The notes under the pieces: generated by a model
What the model was told of the DNA's origin: nothing
Databases searched by the model: none
Seen by the model: only the letters and a program-made list of their open reading frames with translations
Assembly (NCBI RefSeq): GCF_001424185.1
Contig: NZ_LMOM01000021.1
Coordinates: forward strand, 170,545 to 234,544
Direction: 5' to 3'
Origin: Deinococcus sp. Leaf326
GTDB lineage: Bacteria; Deinococcota; Deinococci; Deinococcales; Deinococcaceae
Length of the DNA stretch: 64,000 nucleotides
In this document: positions 32,764 through 46,723 of the stretch, one piece after another
Position numbering within the stretch: the stretch's first letter is position 1
Layout of the letters: the number at the start of each line of letters is the position of its first letter
Translations under genes and position numbers: made by a program

Positions 32764-33945
32764 ATGACCGACGTTGCCCCCGCCCGGCCCGCCGCGCCCA
32801 CCGTGCCCGACTTCACCCCCCTGAACCGCCACCGCCTGATCGCGCCGGGGCCGGTCGAGGTCGCGCCTGATGTGCTGGCCCAGCTGGCCCGGCCGCAGAT
32901 GCACCACCGCGCGCCCGAGGGAGTCGAGAAGCTGATGGAGGCCCGCGCGCAGCTCGCCCGGCTGCTGGGCGACCCCTACGACGCCGTGATCACCACGACG
33001 AGCGGCACCGGGGCCTTCGAGGGCGCGCTCGTGAGCACCACCCCCACCGGCGCAAAGGTGGTCAACGCCCAGGCGGGCAAGTTCAGCGAGCGCTGGGGCG
33101 AGATGGCGCGGCGCTTCGGCTACGACACCCGGATCGTGGCCCGGCCCTGGGGCGAGGTGCTGGACCCGGACGAGGTCGCCGAGGCGGCCGCGGATGCCCA
33201 CACGCTGCTCATCACCCACAGTGAAACCAGCACCGGCGCGCTGCACGACCTGGAGGCCATCGCCAAGGCGGCCAGGGCCCGGAACCCCGACCTGATCGTC
33301 ATCGCCGACTGCATCACGAGCTACGGCGTGGCCGAACTGCGCCCCGCCGCCTGGGGCGTGGACGTGATCGTCTCGGGCAGCCAGAAGGGTACCGCGACCC
33401 CGCCGGGCCTGGGCTTCGTGCTGTTCTCGCCCGAGGTGCAGGCCCGCATGATCAGGGACACGCCGCACGGCTTCTACCTTGACATGACGCGCGAACTCGC
33501 TGGGCAGAAGGCGGGCAACACCCCGCAGACGCCCGCCATCAACCTCATCTATGCGTTGAGCACTGCTCTGGAGCGCCTGAACGCCGTGCCGCTGGAAGTC
33601 CTATGGGCCGAGCAGCGCCGCAAGACCGACGCTCTGATCGCCGCCGGCACCGCCCTGGGCGCCGGGTCGTGGGCCGCGCGCACCAGCCCCGCCGTCGCCG
33701 TGCTGACCCCGCCCGCGCCCCTCACGGGCCGGCAGGTGGCCGCGCAGCTCGCCGCGATGGGTCAGCGCGCCCTGCCGGGTCAGGCCCCCCACGAGGACAC
33801 CGTGTTCCGCGTCTCGACGATGGGCTACGCCGACCGCTACGACGCCCTGGCGATTGCCGGCATCCTGGAAGACGCCTTCGCGGCCCTGGGCCACCGCGTC
33901 GAGCGGGGCGTCGCGGTGCAGGCGGCCTGGCAGGCACTGAAGTAG
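32764..33945 (+). CDS. Class V PLP aminotransferase (alanine/serine--glyoxylate type)
   Basis: The 393-residue PLP enzyme has the alanine-glyoxylate/serine-pyruvate aminotransferase signature: [49 protein letters not shown], Asp182 in [10 protein letters not shown] and the PLP lysine Lys208 in [13 protein letters not shown]. Members act on serine, alanine, glyoxylate, ureidoglycine or phosphoserine-related substrates; with serA 5 kb away a role in serine/glyoxylate metabolism is plausible. TACCCT at 32753-32758 is only 5 nt before the ATG, another leaderless-type start. Confidence 0.88.
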   Translation: MTDVAPARPAAPTVPDFTPLNRHRLIAPGPVEVAPDVLAQLARPQMHHRAPEGVEKLMEARAQLARLLGDPYDAVITTTSGTGAFEGALVSTTPTGAKVVNAQAGKFSERWGEMARRFGYDTRIVARPWGEVLDPDEVAEAAADAHTLLITHSETSTGALHDLEAIAKAARARNPDLIVIADCITSYGVAELRPAAWGVDVIVSGSQKGTATPPGLGFVLFSPEVQARMIRDTPHGFYLDMTRELAGQKAGNTPQTPAINLIYALSTALERLNAVPLEVLWAEQRRKTDALIAAGTALGAGSWAARTSPAVAVLTPPAPLTGRQVAAQLAAMGQRALPGQAPHEDTVFRVSTMGYADRYDALAIAGILEDAFAALGHRVERGVAVQAAWQALK

Positions 33946-34000
33946 GGGAGAGTGGGGGGCTGGACCTGTGACTCGCAGCGGGGCGGGGCCAGAGCCAGTG

Positions 34001-34031
34001 GAGAGGGGGGAGGCGCCGGCTTCCCTCTCTC
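34001..34031. terminator. Possible bidirectional hairpin
   Basis: A purine-rich GAGAGGGGGGAGGC arm faces a GCTTCCCTCTCTC arm across a short loop between two converging genes. Pairing is imperfect and no long T-run follows. Confidence 0.4.
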
Positions 34032-34062
34032 TACTTCCTACCCACCACTGCCGCCCTGTCGG

Positions 34063-34692
34063 TCAGTCCAGCACCGTGATTCCCGAGTCGCGCACCCGGC
34101 GCCGTACGTCGCGCACGCCGGCGCCGTTTACGCGCAGCACGAAGCGGCGGTTGCCGTTGGGTTCGCCGGGGTCGTAGCTCGCCACACTGATGATGTTGCT
34201 GGGCAGCACGGCCCGGGTGGCGCGCTCCAGGCTGCCGGGCACGTCGGGCATGTCCAGGGTCAGGCGGTGGCCGCCCTCCTTCATGCCCAGGATGCCCGTG
34301 AAGGCCCGCAGGATGTCCATCGTCGTGATGATGCCGCTCAGGCGCCCCGAGGCGTCCAGCACCGGCAGTCCGCCGATGTGGTGGTCCTGCATCCGCAGCG
34401 CGGCGTCTTCCATGTACTCGTCTTCCTGCGCGGTGATCACCGGCCGGGCCATCACCTCGGAGACGGTCAGTTTGCTCAGCAGATAGTTCAGTTCCCAGAC
34501 GCTCAGGGTGGTGGCGCGGCTGGGCATGGCGTCCTTGAGGTCCTTGCGCGTCGTGATGCCGACGAGTTCGCCCCCCTCGACCACCGGCAGCCGCCGGAAG
34601 TGGTGTTCCTTGATGATCTTCAGGGCGTCCATGACGGGTGTATCCGGGGTAATGTTGACCGGCTCGGGGGTCATCCAGTCGCTTACGAGCAT
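34063..34692 (-). CDS. CBS-pair and ACT domain protein (AcuB-like)
   Basis: The 209-residue protein has two CBS motifs at the N terminus ([40 protein letters not shown]), each with HHFRRLPVV / [10 protein letters not shown], then a C-terminal ACT-like domain (about 138-209; [20 protein letters not shown]). CBS pairs bind adenosyl ligands (AMP, ATP, SAM) and ACT domains bind amino acids, so this is a stand-alone metabolic sensor similar to AcuB; the target is unknown. TAGACT (minus hexamer 34699-34704) precedes the ATG by 6 nt. Confidence 0.87.
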   Translation of the reverse strand: MLVSDWMTPEPVNITPDTPVMDALKIIKEHHFRRLPVVEGGELVGITTRKDLKDAMPSRATTLSVWELNYLLSKLTVSEVMARPVITAQEDEYMEDAALRMQDHHIGGLPVLDASGRLSGIITTMDILRAFTGILGMKEGGHRLTLDMPDVPGSLERATRAVLPSNIISVASYDPGEPNGNRRFVLRVNGAGVRDVRRRVRDSGITVLD

Positions 34693-34854
34693 GGCGTCAG
34701 TCTAGGGCCTGCGGCCCTGTTCCTCTGTCCCGCCGGCGCTTCGGGGCTCCCAGCACATCACCCACCGCCGGTCTGATCGGGAGATGATGGGAGATGTGAA
34801 CGGCGCGAAAAAGCCTTCATTCGGCTCAGAAAAGCGTGTGCTACGGTGCCTGCC

Positions 34855-35343
34855 ATGAAGATGACCCCCAAGGCGCTCGCCCCGCTCGCCATCGCTGCCG
34901 CGTTTGGCCTGGGCACCCTGGCCCCCCACGCGCAGACCACCCCCCAGAAGGTCGGGTTCGTGAACGTGGACCAACTGTTCGCCGCGCACCCCAACGACAA
35001 GGACGTCAAGGCGATCCAGACCAAGTTCCAGGGCGACCTCGCTGGCCTCGACAAGCAGATCAAGGACATTGACGCCAAGGGAACGGCCGCCACCGCCGCC
35101 GACAAGGACAAGCGCGCGCAGCTCGTGACCACCTACAACGCGCAGCTCAAGAGCTACGACGACCAGATGAAGGCCAAGGCCGGCCCCATCGAGACCTCGG
35201 TCGACGCCGCCCTGTCGAGCTACGCCAAGTCCAACGGCTACAGCGTGATCATGGACCGCTCGATCGCCCAGCAGAGCGGTCTGGTGGTCTACGCCGACAC
35301 CGTCACCGACGTGACCGAAGCCGTCAAGAAAAACGTCAAGTAA
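34855..35343 (+). CDS. OmpH/Skp-family periplasmic chaperone, copy 1
   Basis: The 162-residue exported protein has a signal peptide (to about residue 24) and the Skp/OmpH layout: [20 protein letters not shown], a long charged coiled-coil hairpin (about 50-110; [31 protein letters not shown]) and a C-terminal strand GYSVIMDRS...LVVYAD. Skp binds unfolded outer-membrane proteins in the periplasm. TACGGT at 34842-34847 precedes ATG 34855 by 7 nt, favouring that start over an in-frame ATG 9 nt upstream. A paralogue follows 76 nt downstream. Confidence 0.88.
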   Translation: MKMTPKALAPLAIAAAFGLGTLAPHAQTTPQKVGFVNVDQLFAAHPNDKDVKAIQTKFQGDLAGLDKQIKDIDAKGTAATAADKDKRAQLVTTYNAQLKSYDDQMKAKAGPIETSVDAALSSYAKSNGYSVIMDRSIAQQSGLVVYADTVTDVTEAVKKNVK

Positions 35344-35419
35344 GCGCGGCCGCCGCCCCCCGGCCCCCGGTGTCCTCACGGGGGCCTGTTCATGCCGCCG
35401 GGGCGCGAAAGGACCATCC

Positions 35420-35896
35420 ATGAAACGCTTTCTGACCCTTCTTCCCCTGGCCCTGCTGTTGACCGTCCCGCACGCCCAGCAGTCGCGCAGCCGCGTGGGC
35501 TTCGTCAATGTGCAGCAGCTCGTGTCGGGCATGTCCGGCAGCAGCGCCTACCTCGCGCTGCGCAAGAACGTGGACGCCGACCTGGGCAAACGCGAGCAGA
35601 ACATTCAGACACTGGCCGCCAAGGCCACCCGCAGCCGGACGGCCGCCGACCGCGCCGCACTGCAAAAGGCGCAGCAGGATTTCGCTTCGGTGCAGAAGGG
35701 CTACGCCTCGCGGCTCTCGGCCGCCTTCAAGCCGCTGAGCAGCAAGCTCGACGGCACCATCGCCAGCGTCGCCAAGAGCAGCGGCTTCGGCGTGGTGTTC
35801 GACCAGCAGGTCGCCGCCCGCAGCAAGCTCGTGGTGTATGCCAACAGCTCGGCCACCGACCTCACTCCGGCCGTCATGAAGGCGCTCAAGAAATAA
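35420..35896 (+). CDS. OmpH/Skp-family periplasmic chaperone, copy 2
   Basis: The 158-residue protein repeats the Skp layout with its own signal peptide ([20 protein letters not shown]), [13 protein letters not shown], a coiled-coil (about 50-110) and [21 protein letters not shown]. It differs clearly from copy 1 (many substitutions, shorter helix) but keeps the same ends, so it is an old tandem duplication. It is likely co-transcribed with copy 1. Two divergent Skp proteins may serve different clients in this diderm envelope. Confidence 0.87.
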   Translation: MKRFLTLLPLALLLTVPHAQQSRSRVGFVNVQQLVSGMSGSSAYLALRKNVDADLGKREQNIQTLAAKATRSRTAADRAALQKAQQDFASVQKGYASRLSAAFKPLSSKLDGTIASVAKSSGFGVVFDQQVAARSKLVVYANSSATDLTPAVMKALKK

Positions 35897-35960
35897 CGTA
35901 ACGGATGCCCCGCCGGGCTCCCAGGACGCCGAGTCCGGGGGCCCGGCTTCTTGTCAGTTC

Positions 35961-37241
35961 TTACCAGTTGTGCAGCGATTCGCGGAAGATGCGCTCCAGG
36001 TCGTCGCGGGTAGGCATCTCGGGGGCCACCGCCAGCAGCCGCTGCTGCTTGAGGGCGCCGTCTATCAGGGCCGGAATGTCCGACTCGTCGTAGCCCAGGG
36101 CCGACACGCCGCTGGGCGCGCCGACATCACGCATCAGGGCGATCAGGGCCCGCGGCAGCGCGTCGCGGTCGTCCGGGGCGTAGCTCTGGCCGGTCAGGCA
36201 GGTCGCGGCCTGAAGGTGCCGGGCCGGGTCGGCCGCGAAGGTGAACCGGAAGGCGGCCGGCGCGGTCACGATGACGCTGAAGCCGTGGGGCACGAACATC
36301 TTGTCGCCCGGATAACCGGGGTCGCGGTACTCGTGCCGCAGGCCCGCGAGGGGGTAGGCGCAGGCGTGGGGAATGTGCACCCCCGCCGACCCGAAGCCCA
36401 CGCCCGCCATCGTCGCGCTGAGCATCATGAACCCGCGCGCCTCCGTGTCGTCGCCGCTGGCCACCGCGCGGCGCAGGTACTGGCCGCCGTAGCGCAGGGC
36501 CTGCGCCGACCACAGGTCCGCGACCGGGTTGCTGCCCTGATACGGGGGGCGCTCGTCGGGCGTGGCCGGCAGGGGACGGGTCGTATAGGGGCGGCTCAGG
36601 AAGCTCTCGGCAGCGTGGCACACCACGTCCAGCCCGGCGGCGGCGATGACCGCACTGGGGGCGGTGCGCGACAGTTCCGGGTCCACGAGCGCCTGCGCGG
36701 GACGCAGGGAACGGTGGCTGATGCCGGTCTTGATCTTCAGTTCCGGCAGGTCGAGGATGGCCACGGTGGTCGCCTCCGACCCGCTGCCGGCCGTGGTGGG
36801 CACCGCCAGCAGTGGCCGCAGCGCCGAGGGGGGCCGGCGCCCCAGGCCGACCGGCGGATTGACATAGTCCATGATCTCGCCGCCGTGGGTACACAGCAGG
36901 TTCGCCACCTTCGCCGTGTCTATGGCGCTGCCGCCCCCCACGGCGACGAACGAGTCGGGACGCGCCGCCCGCGCCGCCGCTACAGCCCGCTCCAGCGCCG
37001 CGAGCGAGGGCTCAGTTTCGACCTCGCTGTAGAGCACGAGGTCTAGCCCCGCCGCCGTCAGCGAGTCGAGGACCGGCTGGGCCACGCCCCGCGCGAGCAC
37101 CTCCGGGTCCACCACCACGAACACGCGCTGGCCGCCCAGCCGCCGCATCTCCCAGCCGGCGTCGTGTGCCGCGCCCGCTCCGAACTTCACGGGCGTGGCC
37201 TCTATCGTGAACATGGATTCGCGCGCTGAACCGTTCGTCAT
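35961..37241 (-). CDS. Iron-containing alcohol dehydrogenase, hydroxyacid-oxoacid transhydrogenase type
   Basis: The 426-residue enzyme has the Fe-ADH fold: [19 protein letters not shown], the NAD loop [35 protein letters not shown] and metal ligands in [15 protein letters not shown] and [13 protein letters not shown]...VPHGFSV. The long insert with [25 protein letters not shown] is characteristic of ADHFE1-like hydroxyacid-oxoacid transhydrogenases, which couple 4-hydroxybutyrate oxidation to 2-oxoglutarate reduction. A GGAGG lies just before ATG 37241; MFTIEATPV (ATG about 27 nt in) is an alternative start. Confidence 0.85.
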   Translation of the reverse strand: MTNGSARESMFTIEATPVKFGAGAAHDAGWEMRRLGGQRVFVVVDPEVLARGVAQPVLDSLTAAGLDLVLYSEVETEPSLAALERAVAAARAARPDSFVAVGGGSAIDTAKVANLLCTHGGEIMDYVNPPVGLGRRPPSALRPLLAVPTTAGSGSEATTVAILDLPELKIKTGISHRSLRPAQALVDPELSRTAPSAVIAAAGLDVVCHAAESFLSRPYTTRPLPATPDERPPYQGSNPVADLWSAQALRYGGQYLRRAVASGDDTEARGFMMLSATMAGVGFGSAGVHIPHACAYPLAGLRHEYRDPGYPGDKMFVPHGFSVIVTAPAAFRFTFAADPARHLQAATCLTGQSYAPDDRDALPRALIALMRDVGAPSGVSALGYDESDIPALIDGALKQQRLLAVAPEMPTRDDLERIFRESLHNW

Positions 37242-37375
37242 CCGTCCTCCCTGTGCTGTGGGTCCCCGGTGGGGTGAAGTGTGGGTTGTGGGTCGGTTCC
37301 GAGTATGCCTGTTTCCGGGCCGGGTTTCCGGGCAATGGCGCGCGGCCGCCCCGGCGCTGCTCTAGCCTTGGCCCC

Positions 37376-37819
37376 GTGAACGATTCTCCCGATCCGACCC
37401 CTGCACCGGTTTCCGGGTCGCCCGAGCCCAGCGCGCGCCAGACCATTTTCGGCGCGCAGGAGGAGCGCATCCTGGCGCGGCTCGCGGCGCTGGACCCCGG
37501 ACTCATGACCTATGTGCGCGACTTCGCCTACGACACGGTGTACGAGCGCCCCGGGCTCGACCTGAAGACCAAGGAGCTGGTCGCCTGCGCGCTGCTGACC
37601 TCACTGGGCAGCCCCCCCGAACTGCGGACCCACCTGCGCGGGGCGCTGCGGGCTGGCGCAACCGAGCAGGAGGTCCGGGAGACCTTGCTGCTGTGCGTGC
37701 CTTATCTGGGGTTTCCGCGTGTGGTGGGGGCTTTCGAGCAGTTGCGCGGCCTGCTGGAGGGTAAAGAGAAGGCCCCCCACCCGGAAGGGCAGGGGGCTGG
37801 GGAGGGCGGAGCTCAGTAG
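37376..37819 (+). CDS. Carboxymuconolactone decarboxylase (CMD) family protein
   Basis: The 147-residue protein matches CMD/AhpD-fold proteins: [23 protein letters not shown] and [22 protein letters not shown], ending with [17 protein letters not shown]. The redox CxxC of AhpD is absent (ELVACALL has one Cys), so it is probably a decarboxylase-like member. GTG 37376 is preceded by TAGCCT (37363-37368) at 7 nt. The 3' end overlaps the end of the barrel-protein gene on the other strand by 7 nt. Confidence 0.82.
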   Translation: MNDSPDPTPAPVSGSPEPSARQTIFGAQEERILARLAALDPGLMTYVRDFAYDTVYERPGLDLKTKELVACALLTSLGSPPELRTHLRGALRAGATEQEVRETLLLCVPYLGFPRVVGAFEQLRGLLEGKEKAPHPEGQGAGEGGAQ

Positions 37820-38499
37820 CTCAGCTTCACGCCGATCTTGGCCTTGACCACCGTACCGGGGAAGGCGAATCGGCTGCGTAGGTCGTTGTACCCGGGCTCG
37901 CCGGGGGCGTAGGTGCCCGCGTCGGTGCCGTTGCTCAAGGTCGAGGGGAAGTAGTGGTCGAGGCCCACGTCACCGAACAGACTGATATTGCCCGCCAGCG
38001 CGTAGCTCACCATCGCGCCCGCGCCGATCCCGAAGGCGTTGGTCGTGGTGGTCTGGCTGTTGCGTTTGCTGTCCGCGTAGGTCTCGGTCGCACTGAAACG
38101 GCCGTAGCGGCCCCCAGCGTAGGCGGTGGCGTCCACACCCGGCGCGATTTCGCCCAGGCTGTAGGTGCCGTCCAGACCCAGCAGGGTCTGGCTGCCGCTC
38201 TCGGTCGCTACGCCACCGCTCTTGTAGCTGCCGAAGGTCCCCAGCGTCAGGCCGGTGCCGGCCCCCACGTCCACATCGTCGCGCAGGGCGTCGGAGGGGC
38301 GGACATAGTCCACGCTGGCCCGCACGCCGACCGGACCGGCCACGTTGGGAACATGCACGAAGCTGCCGAACGACAGGCCCGAGGCGTACCCGGCGCTCAG
38401 GCCGAGCTCGACGCCGTTGAGGGACGATCCGGAAACGAACTGTGCGCCGGCGGAACAGCTGGCGGCGGCGATGGCGGCGGCGATCAGGGCCTTCTTCAT
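37813..38499 (-). CDS. Porin-like outer-membrane barrel protein
   Basis: The 228-residue exported protein has a signal peptide ([20 protein letters not shown]) and alternating beta strands rich in Gly, Ser, Thr and aromatic residues ([49 protein letters not shown]), ending in an aromatic residue (KIGVKLSY) as outer-membrane barrels do. It is probably an eight-stranded barrel. Fits the presence of Skp and TamB genes. ATG 38499 was chosen for the signal peptide; a CATGAG/CTCATG palindrome lies 23-39 nt upstream. Confidence 0.75.
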   Translation of the reverse strand: MKKALIAAAIAAASCSAGAQFVSGSSLNGVELGLSAGYASGLSFGSFVHVPNVAGPVGVRASVDYVRPSDALRDDVDVGAGTGLTLGTFGSYKSGGVATESGSQTLLGLDGTYSLGEIAPGVDATAYAGGRYGRFSATETYADSKRNSQTTTTNAFGIGAGAMVSYALAGNISLFGDVGLDHYFPSTLSNGTDAGTYAPGEPGYNDLRSRFAFPGTVVKAKIGVKLSY

Positions 38500-38521
38500 G
38501 TCTTCTACCCTCGGCCCTACA

Positions 38522-38538
38522 CATGAGAACGGCTCATG
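38522..38538. promoter_or_regulatory. Palindrome upstream of the barrel gene
   Basis: CATGAG-AACGG-CTCATG is a perfect 6-bp inverted repeat 22 nt upstream of the barrel-protein ATG, in the 205-bp divergent region shared with etfB. It may be an operator; no regulator is known. Confidence 0.35.
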
Positions 38539-38704
38539 AAGGTCCACATGACCCCTTGAGAAAGCCGACAGCCCCGCATCAGACAGTCGGCGGGTGGAGC
38601 ACGCCCTATGCTGAGGCGACTGGAAAAAGAGGGGACGGGGCGCTAAATTGCACCGAGTCCAATACGGTACACCCTGGCTGCTCCGGCAGCCGCATGGAGG
38701 ATGA

Positions 38705-39466
<762 letters not shown>

Positions 39467-39479
39467 AGGAGAAGAGGAC

Positions 39480-40439
39480 ATGATTCTGATCGTCGCTGAA
39501 CACGCGGGTGGCAAGCTCGCCAAGTCCACCCTGGAAATGGTCACCGCCGCGCGCGACGTGGCTGCTGCGGGCCGCGAAGGCCCGGTCACCCTGCTCGTGC
39601 TGGGGCAGAACGTGGCGGGCGTCGCCACCGAGGCCGCAGGCTATGCCGAGCAGGTCCTCGTGGCCGACCTGCCGGGACTGGCTGCCTACAACCCCGAACT
39701 CTGGGCTGCCGCTGCCGCGCAGATCGCGCAGGAGGGTGAGGCGAATCTGGTCATCATCGGTGGCAGCCGTTCGGGCCGCGAGTACGCCCCGCGCGTCGCC
39801 GTGAAGCTTGACGCGCCGTACCTCGAAGACGCGACCCGGCTCGGCATGAACGGCGCGGCGGTGCAGGCCCAGCGCTACACCTACCTCGCCCGCGTGACCG
39901 AGACGGTCGAGGCCGAGGACAGCGTGGTCGTCGTGACGGCCAAGCCCGGGTCGTTCGCCCCGGCGCCGGCCGCCGCGAGCGCGGGCGAGCAGTACGATGT
40001 GGAACTCGACCTGCCGGCCTCCCGTGTGGAGGTCACCGGCCGCAACGTCGAGAAGACGAGCCGCGTAGCCCTTTCGGAAGCCGACGTGATCGTGACCGGC
40101 GGGCGCGGCGTGGGCAGCCCCGAGAACTTCGCGGCCTATGTCGAGGGCCTCGCCGACCGCATCGGGGCGGGCGTGGGCGCGACCCGCGCGGTCGTGGACG
40201 CGGGCTGGCGCCCCTACGCCGAGCAGGTGGGCCAGACCGGCAAGACCGTGCAGCCCGGCGCCTACATTGCCCTGGGCGTGTCGGGCGCGGTGCAGCACCT
40301 CTCGGGCATGGGCAAGAGCAAGTACATCGTGGCGATCAACAAGGACGCCGAGGCGCCCATCTTCAAGGTGGCCGACTACGGCATCGTGGGCGACATCAAC
40401 CAGATCGTGCCCGCACTGATCGAGGCAGCCAGGAAGTAA
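39480..40439 (+). CDS. etfA: Electron transfer flavoprotein alpha subunit
   Basis: EtfA (319 residues) carries the FAD. It has an N-terminal Rossmann-like domain ([20 protein letters not shown]) and the C-terminal FAD domain with [69 protein letters not shown] and YGIVGD. AAAGGAG precedes the ATG. Together with etfB it forms a two-gene operon ended by a terminator at 40453. The ETF:quinone oxidoreductase gene is not in the window. Confidence 0.96.
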   Translation: MILIVAEHAGGKLAKSTLEMVTAARDVAAAGREGPVTLLVLGQNVAGVATEAAGYAEQVLVADLPGLAAYNPELWAAAAAQIAQEGEANLVIIGGSRSGREYAPRVAVKLDAPYLEDATRLGMNGAAVQAQRYTYLARVTETVEAEDSVVVVTAKPGSFAPAPAAASAGEQYDVELDLPASRVEVTGRNVEKTSRVALSEADVIVTGGRGVGSPENFAAYVEGLADRIGAGVGATRAVVDAGWRPYAEQVGQTGKTVQPGAYIALGVSGAVQHLSGMGKSKYIVAINKDAEAPIFKVADYGIVGDINQIVPALIEAARK

Positions 40440-40452
40440 TCTTTCCTTGCGT

Positions 40453-40491
40453 CAGAGGGGCCTAGGCAGGTGTCGGGGCCCCTTCTGTTTT
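40453..40491 (+). terminator. Terminator after etfBA
   Basis: CAGAGGGGCC (40453-40462) pairs with GGCCCCTTCTG (40477-40487) with one mismatch/bulge, followed by TTTTG. Confidence 0.75.
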
Positions 40492-40610
40492 GTGGGGACG
40501 GCCTGACCTGACCAGGAGATACGGTGCATTTCTGACGGACGGGTCAGAGCTGTTCGCCGTCTGACGCACGCTCTCACGTCTCATAAACCCCCGCCCCTCA
40601 GCATGAGGGC

Positions 40611-41891
40611 ATGAACCGAATCGTGATGAGCGCCCTGGTGTTGGGCGCGGGCATGGCCCAGGCTGCCGACCTCCGCATCTACCCCAGCTTCACCGAAGTT
40701 CGTCAGCCGGTGCAGAGTACGGGGACGGCCCTGACCGTCACGTTGCCGCAGGACACCTGGGGCAGCATCCTGTCGGGCAGCCTGTCGCTGGAGGGCCTGC
40801 CCTTCACGCAGGCGGTGCAGAGCCAGCAGGCCAACTGGCTCGCGGGTCTGGAAGGCAAGACGGTGTACCTCGTGCGCGAGGGCCAGGCGCCCGAGGCCGT
40901 GACGCTCGTTCGGGCCCGCGACCTGCTGGTCAGGGACGCGGCGGGCCGGTTCTTTACGGTGCGTTTCGAGCAGCTCCAGTTCACCGAGGCGCCGCCCGTC
41001 AATGCCCAGGCCCCCACCCAGACCCTGGTGTTCAGTCTGCCGGCGGCGGGCAGCGGCACCCTGAGCTACCTGACCCGCGCCGTGAGCTGGGCGCCGCGCT
41101 ACACCTTGCAGGCCGGCGACGGCGGCGCGGCCCTGTCGGCCCTGGCCGACATCCGCAACACGACCGAGCAGCCCTACGACGTGAAGGCCACCGAGCTGTA
41201 CGCCGGGGACGTGGAGGTGCAGGGTACGCCGCTGGCGCAGGAAGCCATGTTCGACGGCGCCCTCAGCCGGGCGGTCGCCGCGCCGATGGCCGCGCCCAAG
41301 ATCGAGAGCCAGGGCGACCTGCGCGGGCTGTACCGCTACGCCCTGACCACGCCCTTCACGCTGCCGGCCAACAGCGTCATCACGCTGCCCTTCCTGACCC
41401 CCAAGCTCAGCACCTTCGAGCGCTTCGTGGGCCTGAACACCTACTTCGGCACCGGCACCCAGGAAGGCACCCTCAACCGCTTCTACCGCTTCAAGGCCGA
41501 CCAGCGCCTGCCCGGCGGTCAGATGACGGTGCGCGAGGACGGCCGCATCGTCGGGCAGACGAACATTGGTGAGACGCGTCAGGGTGGACAGGTCGAGTTC
41601 GCCCTGGGCAACGACCCCGACGTCGAGTACACCCGCACGGTCCAGACCGTCACCCAGGTCAAGGACGCCAAGGGCAGCGTGACCAAGACGACCTACAAGG
41701 TCACCTACGCCTTCGAGAGCAGCAAGACCCGCGCCGTGCGCGCCGAGGTGACCGAGCGCGTGGGTGGGCGCCGCATCATCATCGACAACGCTGCGCCCAC
41801 GCAGAACCAGGGCACCGCGACCCTCAAGGTAGACGTGCCCGCAAAGGGCAAGGTCAGCAAGAGCTTCACGGTCGTGGTCGACAACAGCTGA
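40611..41891 (+). CDS. Secreted DUF4139 domain protein
   Basis: The 426-residue protein has a signal peptide (MNRIVMSALVLGAGMAQA) and the DUF4139 core with LSYLTRAVSWAPRYTLQAG, ALADIRNTTEQPYDVKATELYAGDV, VITLPFLTPK and KGKVSKSFTVVVDN. The family is found across bacteria, usually as envelope proteins of unknown role; eukaryotic-type relatives are mucoidy-inhibitor A (MuiA)-like. An intrinsic terminator follows the stop by 20 nt. Confidence 0.83.
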   Translation: MNRIVMSALVLGAGMAQAADLRIYPSFTEVRQPVQSTGTALTVTLPQDTWGSILSGSLSLEGLPFTQAVQSQQANWLAGLEGKTVYLVREGQAPEAVTLVRARDLLVRDAAGRFFTVRFEQLQFTEAPPVNAQAPTQTLVFSLPAAGSGTLSYLTRAVSWAPRYTLQAGDGGAALSALADIRNTTEQPYDVKATELYAGDVEVQGTPLAQEAMFDGALSRAVAAPMAAPKIESQGDLRGLYRYALTTPFTLPANSVITLPFLTPKLSTFERFVGLNTYFGTGTQEGTLNRFYRFKADQRLPGGQMTVREDGRIVGQTNIGETRQGGQVEFALGNDPDVEYTRTVQTVTQVKDAKGSVTKTTYKVTYAFESSKTRAVRAEVTERVGGRRIIIDNAAPTQNQGTATLKVDVPAKGKVSKSFTVVVDNS

Positions 41892-41910
41892 GGCCCCTCG
41901 CTGCGCGAGA

Positions 41911-41938
41911 CCCTCTCCCAGCTGGGGAGAGGGGTTTT
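41911..41938 (+). terminator. Intrinsic terminator after the DUF4139 gene
   Basis: CCCTCTCCC and GGGAGAGGG form a perfect 9-bp stem with loop AGCTG, then GTTTTC. It sits at the convergence with metF and may serve both. Confidence 0.88.
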
Positions 41939-41941
41939 CTG

Positions 41942-42678
41942 CTACAAGATCCCTTCCAGGTACTCCCGCAAATCCGTCCGGATCGGCTGGAAATACACGT
42001 GCTGGCCCCGGTCGCGGGCAAATTGCAGGGCGGCGGCGGCGAGTGTACGGTTCCACTCCAGCGACAGGTCGAAGGAACGGGGGAACACCGCGTTGTTGCG
42101 CGAGCTCCAGTAGTTGGCCGAGCCCTCGGTGGTCACGTTGGTGACGCCCCACCACATCTCGGCGCCGTCGGGCAGCAGGTCGGCGTAGGTGTCCATCAGC
42201 CGCAGGTCGAAAAAGGGCTGTGAGAAGAAGCCCACCGCGCCCGCCTCGAGCTTGCGCTCCAGGTAGTCGCGCTCGCGGGCGAAGGACTGGCGGTACGGGT
42301 CCAGACCCGCGTACACCCGCACGTGCGGCAGTTCGCGCCGGAACCGGCGGATGGCGGCCTCGGCGTCCACGTTGTAGACCCGCCGCGTCATGTCGCTGGG
42401 GGCGTCGCCAGTGACGATCAGCACCTCGTCGATCTCGTGCGCGAGCAGCAGGCCCGACATGGGCAGCGGCTCCTTGGGGTTGAGGTCGATGGCACGGATG
42501 TGCGGAATGGCGCGCAGGTGCGGCCGCGCGAAGGCGCACCCCTCCCACGAACGGGTGGAAAAGCGCGTCAGGTCGGGCACGTTGACCGTGTCCACGCCCG
42601 GAAAATGCTCGCGCACGGTGGCGAGCTCGGCGCGCAGGCCCGAGCGGCTGCGCGGCACGAGTTCCAGGGAGATGCGGG

Positions 42679-42682
<4 letters not shown>
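41942..42682 (-). CDS. metF: Methylenetetrahydrofolate reductase-like protein
   Basis: MetF reduces 5,10-methylene-THF to 5-methyl-THF, the methyl donor for MetH. The 246-residue protein is shorter and more divergent than E. coli MetF (296) but keeps [41 protein letters not shown], the FAD-linked [13 protein letters not shown] and [16 protein letters not shown] 42682 overlaps the metH stop (GTGA), so it is the second gene of the metH operon and falls under the same riboswitch. The pairing with MetH is strong contextual support. Confidence 0.78.
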
Positions 42683-46440
<3,758 letters not shown>

Positions 46441-46452
46441 GTCTACCCCTAT

Positions 46453-46477
46453 AAAAACAGCCGCGCTGGGCGGCCTG
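46453..46477 (-). terminator. Riboswitch-controlled intrinsic terminator
   Basis: On the minus strand CAGGCCGC pairs with GCGGCTG (loop CCAGC, one bulge), then TTTTTAT. It ends 12 nt before the metH GTG, so SAM-induced formation would stop transcription before the operon. Confidence 0.8.
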
Positions 46478-46526
46478 GAAGCGTCTTGCGCGTCTGTATG
46501 AGCACCTCGGCGGCGTCATCGGGCTG

Positions 46527-46660
46527 GGCCATCGTTGCCGCTCGCGCCATCGTCGGCGCACCCACACGGGAACTTTTCTGGGGGCACCGCTGCCGAGATG
46601 AAGGCCGGTTGCCGCGTCGTCGGCGGGCCAGAAAATTCCCTCGGACGCCTCTGGATGACC
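46527..46660 (-). promoter_or_regulatory. SAM-I-type riboswitch (S-box) aptamer of the metH operon
   Basis: Read on the minus strand, the SAM-I core appears in order: GGTCATCC then AGAG (P1 and J1/2), GCGTC...GACGC (P2 base), GAGGGA and GGCCC (kink-turn and P2b), GACGA, GCGGCAACC, GGTGCC, GTTCCC, a P4 stem GCGCC-GACGAT-GGCGC, and the closing P1 strand GATGGCC, which pairs with GGTCATC. It binds S-adenosylmethionine and shuts off genes of methionine synthesis. The P2 loop (TTTTCTGG) and the J3/4 strand (CCAGAAAA) are perfectly complementary over 8 nt, a longer pseudoknot than in classical members. A terminator stands directly downstream. Confidence 0.87.
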
Positions 46661-46723
46661 GCGCTTTGGGGGCGCGATGGGGCCAGGATAGCGCGGGTGA
46701 TGTGGGGGAAAAGTGGGGGTGGT

